Origin: Streptomyces sp. Tu 3180 | GTDB lineage: Bacteria; Actinomycetota; Actinomycetes; Streptomycetales; Streptomycetaceae | Length of the DNA: 64,000 nucleotides | Assembly (NCBI RefSeq): GCF_009852415.1 | Contig: NZ_WOXS01000002.1 | Span: 7,170,001 to 7,234,000 of the forward strand | Reading direction: 5' to 3' | Shown here: positions 15,764 to 24,442 of the stretch, piece by piece | How the letters are laid out: each line of letters opens with the position of its first letter | Numbering within the stretch: position 1 is the stretch's first letter | Program-made: the position numbers and the translations under genes | The notes under the pieces: generated by a model | Told to the model about the DNA's origin: nothing | The model's database searches: none | Seen by the model: the letters and a program-made list of their open reading frames with translations, nothing else

Positions 15764-16909
15764 ATGGCGGAGGCGAAGGCACCGGGACACGGCCCGCTCA
15801 CCGGCGTGCGCGTGGTCGAGCTGGCCGGCATCGGGCCCGGCCCGTTCGCCGCCATGCTCCTCGCGGACCTGGGCGCCGACGTCGTCCGCGTGGACCGCCC
15901 CGGGGGCCCGGGACTCGGCATCGAGGCGGCGTACGACGTCACCAACCGCAACAAGCGCTCCGTGATCGTCGACCTGAAGGCGCCCGACGGCGCCGCCCGC
16001 GTCCTCGACCTGGCCGAACGCGCCGACGTCCTCGTCGAGGGCTACCGCCCCGGCGTCGCCGAGCGCCTCGGCGTCGGCCCCGAGGACTGCCACGCCCGCA
16101 ACCCGCGCCTGGTCTACGGCCGGATGACCGGCTGGGGCCAGCAGGGCCCCCTCGCCGACCGCGCGGGGCACGACATCGCCTACCTCGCCCTCACCGGCAC
16201 CCTCGGCATGATCGGCGACCCGGACCGGCCCCCGGCCGTCCCGGCCAACCTCCTCGGCGACTACGCGGGCGGCTCCCTCTACCTCGTCGTCGGCGTCCTC
16301 GCCGCCCTGCACCACGCGCGCGCCACCGGCACCGGTCAGGTCGTCGACGCCGCCATCGTGGACGGCGCCGCCCACCTCTCCGCGATGATCCACGGCATGC
16401 TCGCCGCCGGCGGCTGGCAGGACCGGCGCGGCGCCAACCTCCTCGACGGCGGCTGCCCGTACTACGGGACGTACGAGACGGCCGACGGCCGGCACATGGC
16501 GGTGGGCGCGCTGGAACCGCGGTTCTACGCCGAGTTCCTGCGCCTGCTCGGCGTCGAGGACCAGGCCGGCGCCCACACCGACGTCACCCGGTGGGCGGAA
16601 CTGCGCGAACAGGTCGCCGCCCGCTTCAAGTCCCGCACCCGCGACGAGTGGACGGCCGTGTTCGAGGGCTCCGACGCGTGCGTGGCGCCCGTGCTGTCCC
16701 TGCGCGAGGCCCCGCACCACCCGCACCTGGCCGCCCGCTCCACCTTCACCGACCACGGCGGCATCACCCAGCCCGCACCGGCCCCGCGGTTCTCCGCGAC
16801 CCCCGCCACCGTCCGCACCGGGCCCGCCCGGCCGGGCGCCGACACCGCCGGCGTGGCCCGCGACTGGGACGTGCCCCGACTGCTGTCCTCGCCCCCGAAC
16901 CCCCAGTGA
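15764..16909 (+). CDS. CaiB/BaiF CoA-transferase family protein (racemase-like)
   Basis: Predicted 381-residue family III CoA-transferase or alpha-methylacyl-CoA racemase-like enzyme. It begins with the standard LTGVRVVELAGIGPGPFAAMLLADLGADVVRVDRP block; NRNKRSVIVDLK (about 65-76) and YGRMTGWGQQGPLADRAGHDIAYLALTG follow. The GHDI(A/N)Y Asp is the expected catalytic acid. Racemisation of methyl-branched acyl-CoAs would feed beta-oxidation, fitting the thiolase and FadB-like genes that follow; the gap to the thiolase is 11 bases. ATG at 15764 has GAGGAG upstream. Confidence 0.87.
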   Translation: MAEAKAPGHGPLTGVRVVELAGIGPGPFAAMLLADLGADVVRVDRPGGPGLGIEAAYDVTNRNKRSVIVDLKAPDGAARVLDLAERADVLVEGYRPGVAERLGVGPEDCHARNPRLVYGRMTGWGQQGPLADRAGHDIAYLALTGTLGMIGDPDRPPAVPANLLGDYAGGSLYLVVGVLAALHHARATGTGQVVDAAIVDGAAHLSAMIHGMLAAGGWQDRRGANLLDGGCPYYGTYETADGRHMAVGALEPRFYAEFLRLLGVEDQAGAHTDVTRWAELREQVAARFKSRTRDEWTAVFEGSDACVAPVLSLREAPHHPHLAARSTFTDHGGITQPAPAPRFSATPATVRTGPARPGADTAGVARDWDVPRLLSSPPNPQ

Positions 16910-16920
16910 AAGGCCTCCCC

Positions 16921-18135
16921 GTGAGCACCGAAGCGTACGTGTACGACGCGATCCGCACCCCGCGCGGGCGCGGCAAGGCGACCGGCGCCCTGCACGGCAC
17001 CAAGCCCATCGACCTGGTCGTCGGCCTCATCCACGAGATCCGCGCGCGCTTCCCGGACCTCGACCCGGCCGCCGTCGACGACATCGTCCTCGGCGTCGTC
17101 GGACCCGTGGGCGACCAGGGCTCCGACATCGCGCGCATCGCCGCCATCGCCGCCGGGCTGCCCGACACGGTGGCCGGCGTGCAGGAGAACCGCTTCTGTG
17201 CCTCCGGCCTGGAGGCCGTCAACCTGGCCGCCGCCAAGGTGCGTTCCGGCTGGGAGGACCTGGTCCTCGCCGGCGGCGTCGAGTCGATGTCCCGGGTGCC
17301 GATGGCCTCCGACGGCGGCGCCTGGTTCAACGACCCGATGACCAACCTCCAGGTCAACTTCGTGCCGCAGGGCATCGGCGCCGACCTGATCGCCACCATC
17401 GAGGGCTTCTCCCGGCGCGACGTCGACGAGTACGCCGCCCTGTCCCAGGAGCGCGCGGCCACCGCCTGGAAGGAGAACCGCTTCGAGCGGTCCGTCGTCC
17501 CGGTGAAGGACCGCAGCGGCCTCGTCGTCCTCGACCACGACGAGCACATGCGCCCCGGCACCACCGCCGACTCCCTCGCGGGTCTCAAGCCGTCCTTCGC
17601 GGACATCGGCGAACTGGGCGGCTTCGACGCGGTGGCGCTCCAGAAGTACCACTGGGTCGAGAGGATCGACCACGTGCACCACGCGGGCAACTCCTCCGGC
17701 ATCGTCGACGGCGCCGCGCTCGTCGCCATCGGCTCCAAGGAGGTCGGCGAGCGCTACGGGCTCACCCCGCGCGCGCGGATCGTCTCCGCCGCCGTGTCCG
17801 GCTCCGAGCCCACCATCATGCTCACCGGCCCCGCCCCGGCCACCCGCAAGGCGCTCGCCAGGGCCGGCCTGACCATCGACGACATCGACCTCGTCGAGAT
17901 CAACGAGGCGTTCGCGGCGGTCGTGCTGCGCTTCGTGAAGGACATGGGCCTGTCGCTGGACAAGGTCAACGTCAACGGCGGCGCCATCGCGATGGGCCAC
18001 CCGCTCGGCGCCACCGGCGCGATGATCCTCGGCACCCTCGTCGACGAGCTGGAGCGCCAGGACAAGCGCTACGGCCTCGCCACGCTGTGCGTGGGCGGCG
18101 GCATGGGCATCGCCACCGTCGTCGAACGCCTCTGA
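16921..18135 (+). CDS. Acetyl-CoA C-acyltransferase (thiolase, FadA-type)
   Basis: Predicted 404-residue thiolase cleaving 3-ketoacyl-CoA to acetyl-CoA in beta-oxidation. The nucleophile Cys93 lies in ENRFCASGLEAVN, the second active site in NGGAIAMGHPLGATGA and the third in CVGGGMG. Length is normal. GTG start, 11 bases after the CoA-transferase stop. The FadB-like gene follows after 44 bases, making a two-subunit beta-oxidation pair. Confidence 0.93.
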   Translation: MSTEAYVYDAIRTPRGRGKATGALHGTKPIDLVVGLIHEIRARFPDLDPAAVDDIVLGVVGPVGDQGSDIARIAAIAAGLPDTVAGVQENRFCASGLEAVNLAAAKVRSGWEDLVLAGGVESMSRVPMASDGGAWFNDPMTNLQVNFVPQGIGADLIATIEGFSRRDVDEYAALSQERAATAWKENRFERSVVPVKDRSGLVVLDHDEHMRPGTTADSLAGLKPSFADIGELGGFDAVALQKYHWVERIDHVHHAGNSSGIVDGAALVAIGSKEVGERYGLTPRARIVSAAVSGSEPTIMLTGPAPATRKALARAGLTIDDIDLVEINEAFAAVVLRFVKDMGLSLDKVNVNGGAIAMGHPLGATGAMILGTLVDELERQDKRYGLATLCVGGGMGIATVVERL

Positions 18136-18179
18136 ATCCCAGCGACCGCACGCGACTTCCACGAAGACCCGGAGACCTC

Positions 18180-20375
18180 ATGACCGAGAGCACCACCATC
18201 CGCTGGGAACGGGACGACACCGGCGTCGTCACCCTCGTCCTCGACGACCCCGCCCAGTCCGCGAACACCATGAACCAGGCGTTCCGCGACTCCCTCGCCG
18301 CGGTCACCGACCGTCTGGAGGCGGAGCTCCAGGCGGATCCCGACTCCGTCCGCGGCATCATCCTCACCTCCGCCAAGAAGACCTTCTTCGCCGGCGGCGA
18401 CCTGCGCGACCTGATCCGGGTCACCCCCGAGACGGCGCAGGACCTGTTCGACGGCGGCATGGCGATCAAGCGCCAGCTGCGCCGCATCGAGACCCTCGGC
18501 AAGCCCGTCGTCGCCGCGATCAACGGCGCGGCCCTCGGCGGCGGTTACGAGCTCGCCCTGGCCTGCCACCACCGCGTCGCCCTCGACGCCCCCGGCTCCA
18601 GGATCGGCTGCCCCGAGGTCACCCTCGGCCTGCTCCCCGGAGGCGGCGGCGTCGTCCGCACCGTCCGCCTGCTCGGCATCGCCGACGCCCTGCTCAAGGT
18701 GCTCCTCCAGGGCACCCAGTACAGCCCCCGGCGCGCCCTGGAGAACGGCCTCGTCGACGAGGTGGCCGACACCCCGGAGGAAATGCTGGCCAAGGCCCGC
18801 GCCTTCATCGACGCCCACCCCGAGTCCGCCCAGCCCTGGGACCGGCCCGGCTACCGCATCCCGGGCGGCACCCCGGCCAACCCCAAGTTCGCGGCCAACC
18901 TGCCCGCCTTCCCGGCCACCCTGCGCAAGCAGACGGGCGGCGCCCCCTACCCGGCCCCGCGCAGCATCCTCGCCGCCGCCGTCGAGGGCGCCCAGGTCGA
19001 CTTCGAGACCGCCCAGGTCGTCGAGGCCCGCTACTTCGTCGAGCTGGCCGCGGGACAGACGTCGAAGAACATGATCCAGGCGTTCTTCTTCGACCTCCAG
19101 GCCGTCAACTCCGGCGCCAACCGCCCCCGGGGCATCGAGCCGCGCCGGGTCCGCAGGGTCGCCGTCCTCGGCGCCGGGATGATGGGCGCCGGCATCGCCT
19201 ACTCCTGCGCCCGCGCGGGCATCGACGTCGTCCTCAAGGACGTCTCCCCGGAGGCGGCCGTCAAGGGCAAGGGCTACTCCGAGAAGCTGTGCGCCAAGGC
19301 CGTCGCCAAGGGCCGCACCACCCAGGAGAAGGCCGACGCGCTGCTCGCCCGTATCACGCCCACCGCCGAGGTCGCCGACCTCGCCGGCTGCGACGCCGTC
19401 ATCGAGGCCGTGTTCGAGGACACCTCCCTCAAGCACAAGGTGTTCCAGGAGGTCCAGGACGTCGTCGCCCCCGACGCGCTGCTGTGCTCCAACACCTCCA
19501 CCCTGCCCATCACGGCCCTCGCCGAGGGCGTCGAGCGGCAGGGCGACTTCATCGGCCTGCACTTCTTCTCGCCCGTCGACAAGATGCCGCTGGTGGAGAT
19601 CATCAAGGGCGAGCGCACCGGCGACGAGGCGCTGGCCCGCGCCTTCGACCTGGTCCGGCAGATCAACAAGACGCCGATCGTCGTCAACGACTCCCGCGGC
19701 TTCTTCACCTCCCGCGTCATCGGCCACTTCATCAACGAGGGCGTGGCGATGGTCGGCGAGGGCGTCGAGCCCGCGTCGGTGGAACAGGCCGCCGCCCAGG
19801 CGGGCTACCCGGCCAAGGTGCTCTCCCTGATGGACGAGCTGACGCTCACCCTGCCGCGCAAGATCAGGAACGAGTCGAAGCGGGCGGTCGAGGAGGCGGG
19901 CGGCACCTGGACCGCGCACCCGGCCGAGGCCGTCATCGACCGCATGGTCGACGAGTTCGGCCGCCCCGGCCGCAGCGGCGGCGCCGGCTTCTACGAGTAC
20001 GGCGAGGACGGCCGGCGCGGCGCCCTGTGGCCGGGACTGCGCGAGCACTTCACCAAGCCCGGGTACGAGATCCCGTTCCGGGACATGCAGGAGCGCATGC
20101 TCTTCTCCGAGGCGCTGGACACGGTGCGGCTGCTGGAGGAGGGCGTGCTGACCTCCGTCGCCGACGCGAACATCGGCTCCATCCTCGGCATCGGCTTCCC
20201 CGGGTGGACCGGCGGCGTCCTGCAGTACATCAACGGCTACGACGGCGGCGCCGGGCTGCCGGCCTTCGTGGCACGCGCGCGGGAACTCGCCGAGCGCTAC
20301 GGCGAGCGCTTCGCCCCGCCGGCGCTGCTGGTGGAGAAGGCGGAGAAGGGGGAGACCTTCACGGACGCGCGCTGA
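18180..20375 (+). CDS. FadB-like enoyl-CoA hydratase/3-hydroxyacyl-CoA dehydrogenase
   Basis: Predicted 731-residue multifunctional beta-oxidation protein. Residues about 1-190 are a crotonase domain, with oxyanion-hole segments KKTFFAGGDL and INGAALGGGYELALACHHRVA. The rest is 3-hydroxyacyl-CoA dehydrogenase, with NAD-binding VAVLGAGMMGAGIAYSCARAG near 325-345 and the HFFSPVDKMPLVEII block. Length fits FadB-type fusions. ATG at 18180 has GGAG about 5 bases upstream. It is the last gene of a three-gene operon, ended by a 17-bp hairpin. Confidence 0.93.
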   Translation: MTESTTIRWERDDTGVVTLVLDDPAQSANTMNQAFRDSLAAVTDRLEAELQADPDSVRGIILTSAKKTFFAGGDLRDLIRVTPETAQDLFDGGMAIKRQLRRIETLGKPVVAAINGAALGGGYELALACHHRVALDAPGSRIGCPEVTLGLLPGGGGVVRTVRLLGIADALLKVLLQGTQYSPRRALENGLVDEVADTPEEMLAKARAFIDAHPESAQPWDRPGYRIPGGTPANPKFAANLPAFPATLRKQTGGAPYPAPRSILAAAVEGAQVDFETAQVVEARYFVELAAGQTSKNMIQAFFFDLQAVNSGANRPRGIEPRRVRRVAVLGAGMMGAGIAYSCARAGIDVVLKDVSPEAAVKGKGYSEKLCAKAVAKGRTTQEKADALLARITPTAEVADLAGCDAVIEAVFEDTSLKHKVFQEVQDVVAPDALLCSNTSTLPITALAEGVERQGDFIGLHFFSPVDKMPLVEIIKGERTGDEALARAFDLVRQINKTPIVVNDSRGFFTSRVIGHFINEGVAMVGEGVEPASVEQAAAQAGYPAKVLSLMDELTLTLPRKIRNESKRAVEEAGGTWTAHPAEAVIDRMVDEFGRPGRSGGAGFYEYGEDGRRGALWPGLREHFTKPGYEIPFRDMQERMLFSEALDTVRLLEEGVLTSVADANIGSILGIGFPGWTGGVLQYINGYDGGAGLPAFVARARELAERYGERFAPPALLVEKAEKGETFTDAR

Positions 20376-20381
20376 CGGCGC

Positions 20382-20434
20382 GCGCCCGCCCCGCCGGGAA
20401 CGACGCGCCGCGTCACCCCCGGCGGGGCGGGCGC
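20382..20434. terminator. 17-bp hairpin between convergent FadB-like and MerR genes
   Basis: The arm 20382-20398 (GCGCCCGCCCCGCCGGG) is exactly complementary to 20418-20434, with a 19-base loop. It lies seven bases after the FadB-like stop and can serve both directions. Confidence 0.75.
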
Positions 20435-20435
20435 C

Positions 20436-20493
20436 GCCCCCTCACCCCTGGCAGTCGCCCCCTCACCCCTGGCCGCCGTCCCCTCGCCCCTGG
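20436..20493. repeat. Three 21-bp-spaced direct repeats at the MerR gene 3' end
   Basis: GCCCCCTCACCCCTGG occurs at 20436-20451 and 20457-20472, and a variant (CCCCTCGCCCCTGG core) at 20478-20493. The period is 21 bases, or seven codons. The stop codon of the MerR gene falls within the array. Confidence 0.85.
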
Positions 20494-21188
20494 GTGTCGC
20501 CGCTCATCCACTCCCGCAGCTCCTCCTTCAGTGACCGCTGGAAGGTCGTGAGCAGCGCCTGCACCACGAGCGGCTGCATGTGGGCGGACAGCGACCTCAC
20601 GTCCCGCGCGTCGCGCTCCGCGACCGCGTCGCGCAGCAGCCGCGACAGCTCGTGGGCCGCCGCGCGGGAGTGCTCGGTGAGCGTGGCCCGGGCGGCGAGG
20701 AGGGTCTCCTGCGACAGCGGCACGTCCAGCAGTTCGACGCCGAGCCGCAGCAGACCGGCGTCGACCCGGAAGGCCTCGCCGTCCCGCTCGACGACGTCCA
20801 TCGCCGCCAGCCGTCCCACCTCCTCCTCGGTCAGCGCCCGCCCCGCCAGCCGCTCCAGCTCCGCGCGGGACACCGTCTCCGCCGTCTTCGGCGTCCAGGA
20901 GGCCACCACCGCCCGCTGGATCGCCAGCTCCCGCGCGGTCAGGTCCGGCGGCAGCTGCCCCAGGTACCGCTCGATGGCCGACAGCGTCATGCCCTGGTGC
21001 TGCAGCTCCTCGATGAGCGCCAGCCGCGCCAGGTGCTCCCGCCCGTAGTGGCCGACCCGTCGCGGGCCGATCACCGGGGGCGGCAGCAGGCCCTTGGTGC
21101 CGTAGAAGCGGATCGTGCGCACCGTGACGCCGGCCCGGGCCGCCAGTTCGTCGATCGTGAGGGTGGGCTCCTCGGTCTCGGTCGTCAT
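20463..21188 (-). CDS. MerR family transcriptional regulator
   Basis: Predicted 241-residue regulator. The N-terminal MerR winged helix is clear: LTIDELAARAGVTVRTIRFYGTKGLLPPP at about 9-37, then GHYGREHLARLALIEELQHQGMTLSAIERYL. The C-terminal 150 residues are a helical effector domain without the cysteine cluster of metal sensors, so an organic ligand or lipid signal is more likely. The last residues (GDTQGRGDGGQG) are encoded by a 21-bp tandem repeat. It converges on the beta-oxidation operon and is divergent from an amino-acid permease; a 13-bp direct repeat upstream may be its operator. Confidence 0.88.
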   Translation of the reverse strand: MTTETEEPTLTIDELAARAGVTVRTIRFYGTKGLLPPPVIGPRRVGHYGREHLARLALIEELQHQGMTLSAIERYLGQLPPDLTARELAIQRAVVASWTPKTAETVSRAELERLAGRALTEEEVGRLAAMDVVERDGEAFRVDAGLLRLGVELLDVPLSQETLLAARATLTEHSRAAAHELSRLLRDAVAERDARDVRSLSAHMQPLVVQALLTTFQRSLKEELREWMSGDTQGRGDGGQG

Positions 21189-21201
21189 GCGCAGCAGTAT
21201 C

Positions 21202-21228
21202 GCTGTACCACCGGTGCTGTACCACCGG
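21202..21228. promoter_or_regulatory. 13-bp direct repeat upstream of the MerR gene
   Basis: GCTGTACCACCGG occurs at 21202-21214 and again at 21216-21228, 14 bases apart and 14 bases from the MerR start codon. The position suits autoregulation or control of the divergent permease. Confidence 0.4.
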
Positions 21229-21415
21229 CCCCGTGACACGGGGCCGACCCCCGAACGGCCTGTGAGATGTTCCGCGATGTGACGTTTGCCATCGCATACG
21301 CGGCCGCGCGTGCGGGAAGCTGCCCCCTTGGTCTGTGCCTTGATCCGAGAGCGCCGGCCGAGCAATCAGGACAGCCGGGCGCCACCCGCCCGTGCGCACC
21401 AGAGAGTGGAGCACC

Positions 21416-22891
21416 GTGAGCAAGGACGCCGTGACGACGGCAACGGCCGCACCCCCCACCGCGACGGCCACGACGCCCGCGGACGCGGGCGACGCCGGTT
21501 ACAGCAAGGACCTCAAGGCCCGCCACGTCAACATGATCGCCATCGGCGGCGCGATCGGCACCGGGCTCTTCCTGGGGGCCGGCGGCCGTCTGCGCGACGC
21601 GGGCCCGGCGCTCGCCCTGGCCTACCTGGTCTGCGGCGTCTTCGCCTTCTTCGTCGTGCGGGCCCTGGGCGAGCTGGTCCTGTACCGCCCGTCGTCGGGT
21701 TCCTTCGTGTCGTACGCGCGCGAGTTCCTCGGGGAGAAGGGCGCGTACGTCGCCGGCTGGATGTACTTCCTGAACTGGTCGACGACCGGCATCGCCGACA
21801 TCACCGCGATCGCGCTCTACACGCACTACTGGAGCCTGTTCACCGACATCCCGCAGTGGGCGCTCGCGCTGATCGCGCTGGCGGTGGTGCTGGCCGTGAA
21901 CCTGATCTCGGTGAAGATCTTCGGCGAGATGGAGTTCTGGTTCGCGATCATCAAGGTGGCCACCCTCGTCGCCTTCATGTTCGTCGGCGTCTTCCTGCTC
22001 GCCACCCAGCACGAGGTGGGCGGCGGCACCCCCGGCCCGAACATGATCACCGACAACGGCGGCGTCCTCCCGCACGGCGTGCTGCCCGTCGTCCTCGTCA
22101 TGCAGGGCGTGATCTTCGCGTACGCGGCCCTCGAGCTGGTCGGTGTCGCCGCGGGCGAGACCGCCGAGCCGCAGAAGGTCGTCCCCCGCGCGGTGAACTC
22201 CATCATGTGGCGCGTCGGCCTCTTCTACGTCGGCTCCGTCGTCCTGCTCGCCCTCCTCCTGCCCGGCTCGATGTACTCGGCCGACGAGAGCCCCTTCGTC
22301 ACCGTCCTGTCGAAGATCGGCGTCCCGGCGGCCGGCGACGTGATGAACCTGGTCGTCCTCACGGCCGCGATGTCCTCCCTGAACTCCGGCCTGTACTCCA
22401 CCGGCCGCATCCTGCGCTCCATGGCCATGGCGGGCTCCGCCCCGAGGTTCACCGCCCGCATGAACCGCAGCCAGGTGCCCTACGGCGGCATCCTGCTGAC
22501 CTGCGGCGTGTGCGTCCTCGGCGTGGGCCTGAACTTCCTGGTGCCGAGCCAGGCCTTCGAGATCGTGCTGAACGTCGCCTCGCTCGGCATCATCAGCACG
22601 TGGGTGATCATCATGATCTGTCACCTGGTCTTCGTCCGCCGTGCCCGCGCGGGCCTGGTCACCCGCCCGTCCTTCCGCCTCCCCGGCAGCCCGGTCACCG
22701 AGATCGTCACCATCGCCTTCCTGGTGGCCGTGCTCGGCCTGATGTGGAACGACCCCGAGATCGGCCGGAAGACACTGCTGCTCGTCCCCGTGATCGCCGC
22801 GATGCTGGTCGCGGGCTGGTACGGCGTCCGCCGCCGGGTCGGACGGATCGCCGAGCGCGAGCCGGGCGGCCTCACCGGCACCGCGAAGTAA
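21416..22891 (+). CDS. APC-family amino-acid permease
   Basis: Predicted 491-residue, 12-span cytoplasmic-membrane permease. The family signature IGGAIGTGLFLGAGGRLRDAGPALALAYL lies at about 43-71 (first span), followed by FVVRALGELVLYRPSSGSFVSYAREFLG. It resembles AnsP/GabP/CycA-type permeases, with asparagine permease the nearest by eye; the substrate is not certain. The GTG at 21416 has GGAG close upstream, and the frame opens only eight codons earlier. Divergent from a MerR regulator, which may control it. Confidence 0.88.
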   Translation: MSKDAVTTATAAPPTATATTPADAGDAGYSKDLKARHVNMIAIGGAIGTGLFLGAGGRLRDAGPALALAYLVCGVFAFFVVRALGELVLYRPSSGSFVSYAREFLGEKGAYVAGWMYFLNWSTTGIADITAIALYTHYWSLFTDIPQWALALIALAVVLAVNLISVKIFGEMEFWFAIIKVATLVAFMFVGVFLLATQHEVGGGTPGPNMITDNGGVLPHGVLPVVLVMQGVIFAYAALELVGVAAGETAEPQKVVPRAVNSIMWRVGLFYVGSVVLLALLLPGSMYSADESPFVTVLSKIGVPAAGDVMNLVVLTAAMSSLNSGLYSTGRILRSMAMAGSAPRFTARMNRSQVPYGGILLTCGVCVLGVGLNFLVPSQAFEIVLNVASLGIISTWVIIMICHLVFVRRARAGLVTRPSFRLPGSPVTEIVTIAFLVAVLGLMWNDPEIGRKTLLLVPVIAAMLVAGWYGVRRRVGRIAEREPGGLTGTAK

Positions 22892-22900
22892 CGGGTCGCA

Positions 22901-22970
22901 GGGCGCCGTCGGAGGCGGCGCCCACGGTGGCGTCACGCCGGGGATCACCCGGGTCCGGGGTGACGCCACC
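22901..22970 (+). terminator. Two hairpins after the permease gene
   Basis: GGGCGCCG (22901-22908) pairs with CGGCGCCC (22916-22923). GGTGGCGTCA (22926-22935) pairs with TGACGCCACC (22961-22970). Both are perfect stems. The 235 bases from here to the arginase-like stop hold no supported gene. Confidence 0.65.
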
Positions 22971-23205
22971 GCCCCGTCGGTGAAGGGCGTCAGCAGGGGC
23001 GTCCCCGTCCGCCACGAGGCGGATCGGCACCGCCCTCGCCGGCCACGCGGCCGGCCTCGGCGCCCCGGTCCACGGGCCCCGCACCGGCCGCGGGCCGGCC
23101 GGCGGGAAGCGGTCCCGGACCGAGCCCCCGGTCACCGAGGGCCCGGTGCGGCGCGGGACGCCCGTGACCGCGCACGACCACGGGGACCGAGCGGGCCGCG
23201 GTGCG

Positions 23206-24087
23206 TCAGCCCTCCGGCGTGAACGCCCGCAGCAGGCACCGCGTGAGGCCGGCCGTGACGACCCCGCCCTCGTCGAGGCGGGGATTGAGGATGGTCACGT
23301 CGAACCCGACCGCACCGCGGCCGGTCAGCGCCGTGCGCAGCACCGTCTCCAGCTCCTCCCGGGTCAGCCCGCCCGGGAGGCGGTAGTCCACCGCGGGCAC
23401 GACGGCGTCGTCCAGGACGTCGGCGTCGAGGTGGACCCAGTACCCGGCGCCCGCGCGGCCCAGCAGGCCGACCGCACGGCGCGCCGCCTCCGCCGCTCCC
23501 GACGCGCGTACCGCGTCGAGGTCCATGGCGTGCAGCGCGGGCGGCAGCGGCTGCATCCCGGCCGCCGTCGACTCCTGCGTGTCCCGGAAACCGAGGGCGA
23601 CCACGTCCTCGTCCCGCACCAGGGGGCGGCGCCCCTCCAGGTCGGTCAGCACCTCCGGTCCCCGGCCCGTGACCAGCGCCAGTTCCATGGACGCCACCTC
23701 GCCGGCCGGTTCCGCCGCCGGCTGGTAGAAGTCCGTGTGGCCGTCGAGGAAGAGCAGCCCGTACCGCCCCCCGCGGCGCAGGGCGAGCAGATTGCCGAGC
23801 AGCACGCTGCAGTCACCGCCCAGGACGACCGGGAAGCGACCGGCCCGGAGCACGTCACCCACCGCGTCGGCCAGTGCGACCGAGTACGCGGCGATACCCG
23901 GCGCGTTCAGCACCCCGGTGACCGGGTCGCGCACGGGGTCGTAGCCGGGTGGCTCGACCCGGCCCGCCCGCACCGCCCCGAGCCCCTCGGCCAGCCCGGC
24001 GTCCAGCAGGGCACCGGGGAGGTCCTCGACCCCGGTCGGCCGCAGCCCCAGCACGGACGGTGCCTCGATGATCGCCACGTCCCGCAC
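23206..24087 (-). CDS. Arginase/agmatinase-family protein with altered metal site
   Basis: Predicted 293-residue ureohydrolase-fold protein, a family that uses two Mn ions to cut urea from guanidino compounds. DGHTDF (Asp115, His117, Asp119) and DADVLD (Asp221, Asp223) keep five ligands. The first motif, normally GGDHS, reads GGDCS with Cys93 in place of the metal-binding His. It may therefore bind one metal differently, act on another guanidino compound, or be a non-ureohydrolase relative. GTG at 24087 has AAGGAG 6 bases upstream. Dimethylargininase elsewhere in the window is the only other guanidino enzyme seen. Confidence 0.78.
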   Translation of the reverse strand: MRDVAIIEAPSVLGLRPTGVEDLPGALLDAGLAEGLGAVRAGRVEPPGYDPVRDPVTGVLNAPGIAAYSVALADAVGDVLRAGRFPVVLGGDCSVLLGNLLALRRGGRYGLLFLDGHTDFYQPAAEPAGEVASMELALVTGRGPEVLTDLEGRRPLVRDEDVVALGFRDTQESTAAGMQPLPPALHAMDLDAVRASGAAEAARRAVGLLGRAGAGYWVHLDADVLDDAVVPAVDYRLPGGLTREELETVLRTALTGRGAVGFDVTILNPRLDEGGVVTAGLTRCLLRAFTPEG

Positions 24088-24442
24088 GTCCGGCTCCTTC
24101 GTCCGCCCGGCGGCGCCGGCCGGCCCGCACGCGCAGCCGGCGCATGAGCCCACCGTAGACCGCCGGGCGGGCCGCGGCGCGTCCTCGGCCGGAGCGCGAG
24201 GCGCGGGAGCGCCGGCGCCGGTGCCCGTCGCCGTGCCCCCGTGCGCCGCGGCGGTCTCCTGCCGCGGCCTCGGCGGCACCCGGGCCGCCGAGGAGGCCCG
24301 GGGCTTTTGCGCCCCCGCCGTCACCCGAGCGCCGTCCGGCCGCCGTGAACCACCGGACACGGACGCGCTTTCGGTCACCCTTTTCCGACGACACGTCAGC
24401 TGCCCTCTTCTGCACCCGAGTTGACCGATGTACCGTCCGCGC
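24088..24442. other. Divergent intergenic region, arginase-like / Xaa-Pro peptidase
   Basis: 355 bases without a supported gene. Frames here are proline/arginine-rich on both strands. A TACCGT hexamer at 24432-24437 just before the ATG at 24443 could be the -10 box of a leaderless peptidase mRNA, but its -35 is weak. Confidence 0.45.

Noticed and set aside
22872..23135. 87-codon minus-strand frame between permease and arginase-like genes
   Set aside because: It overlaps the two permease terminator hairpins and is Pro/Arg/Ala-rich without features.
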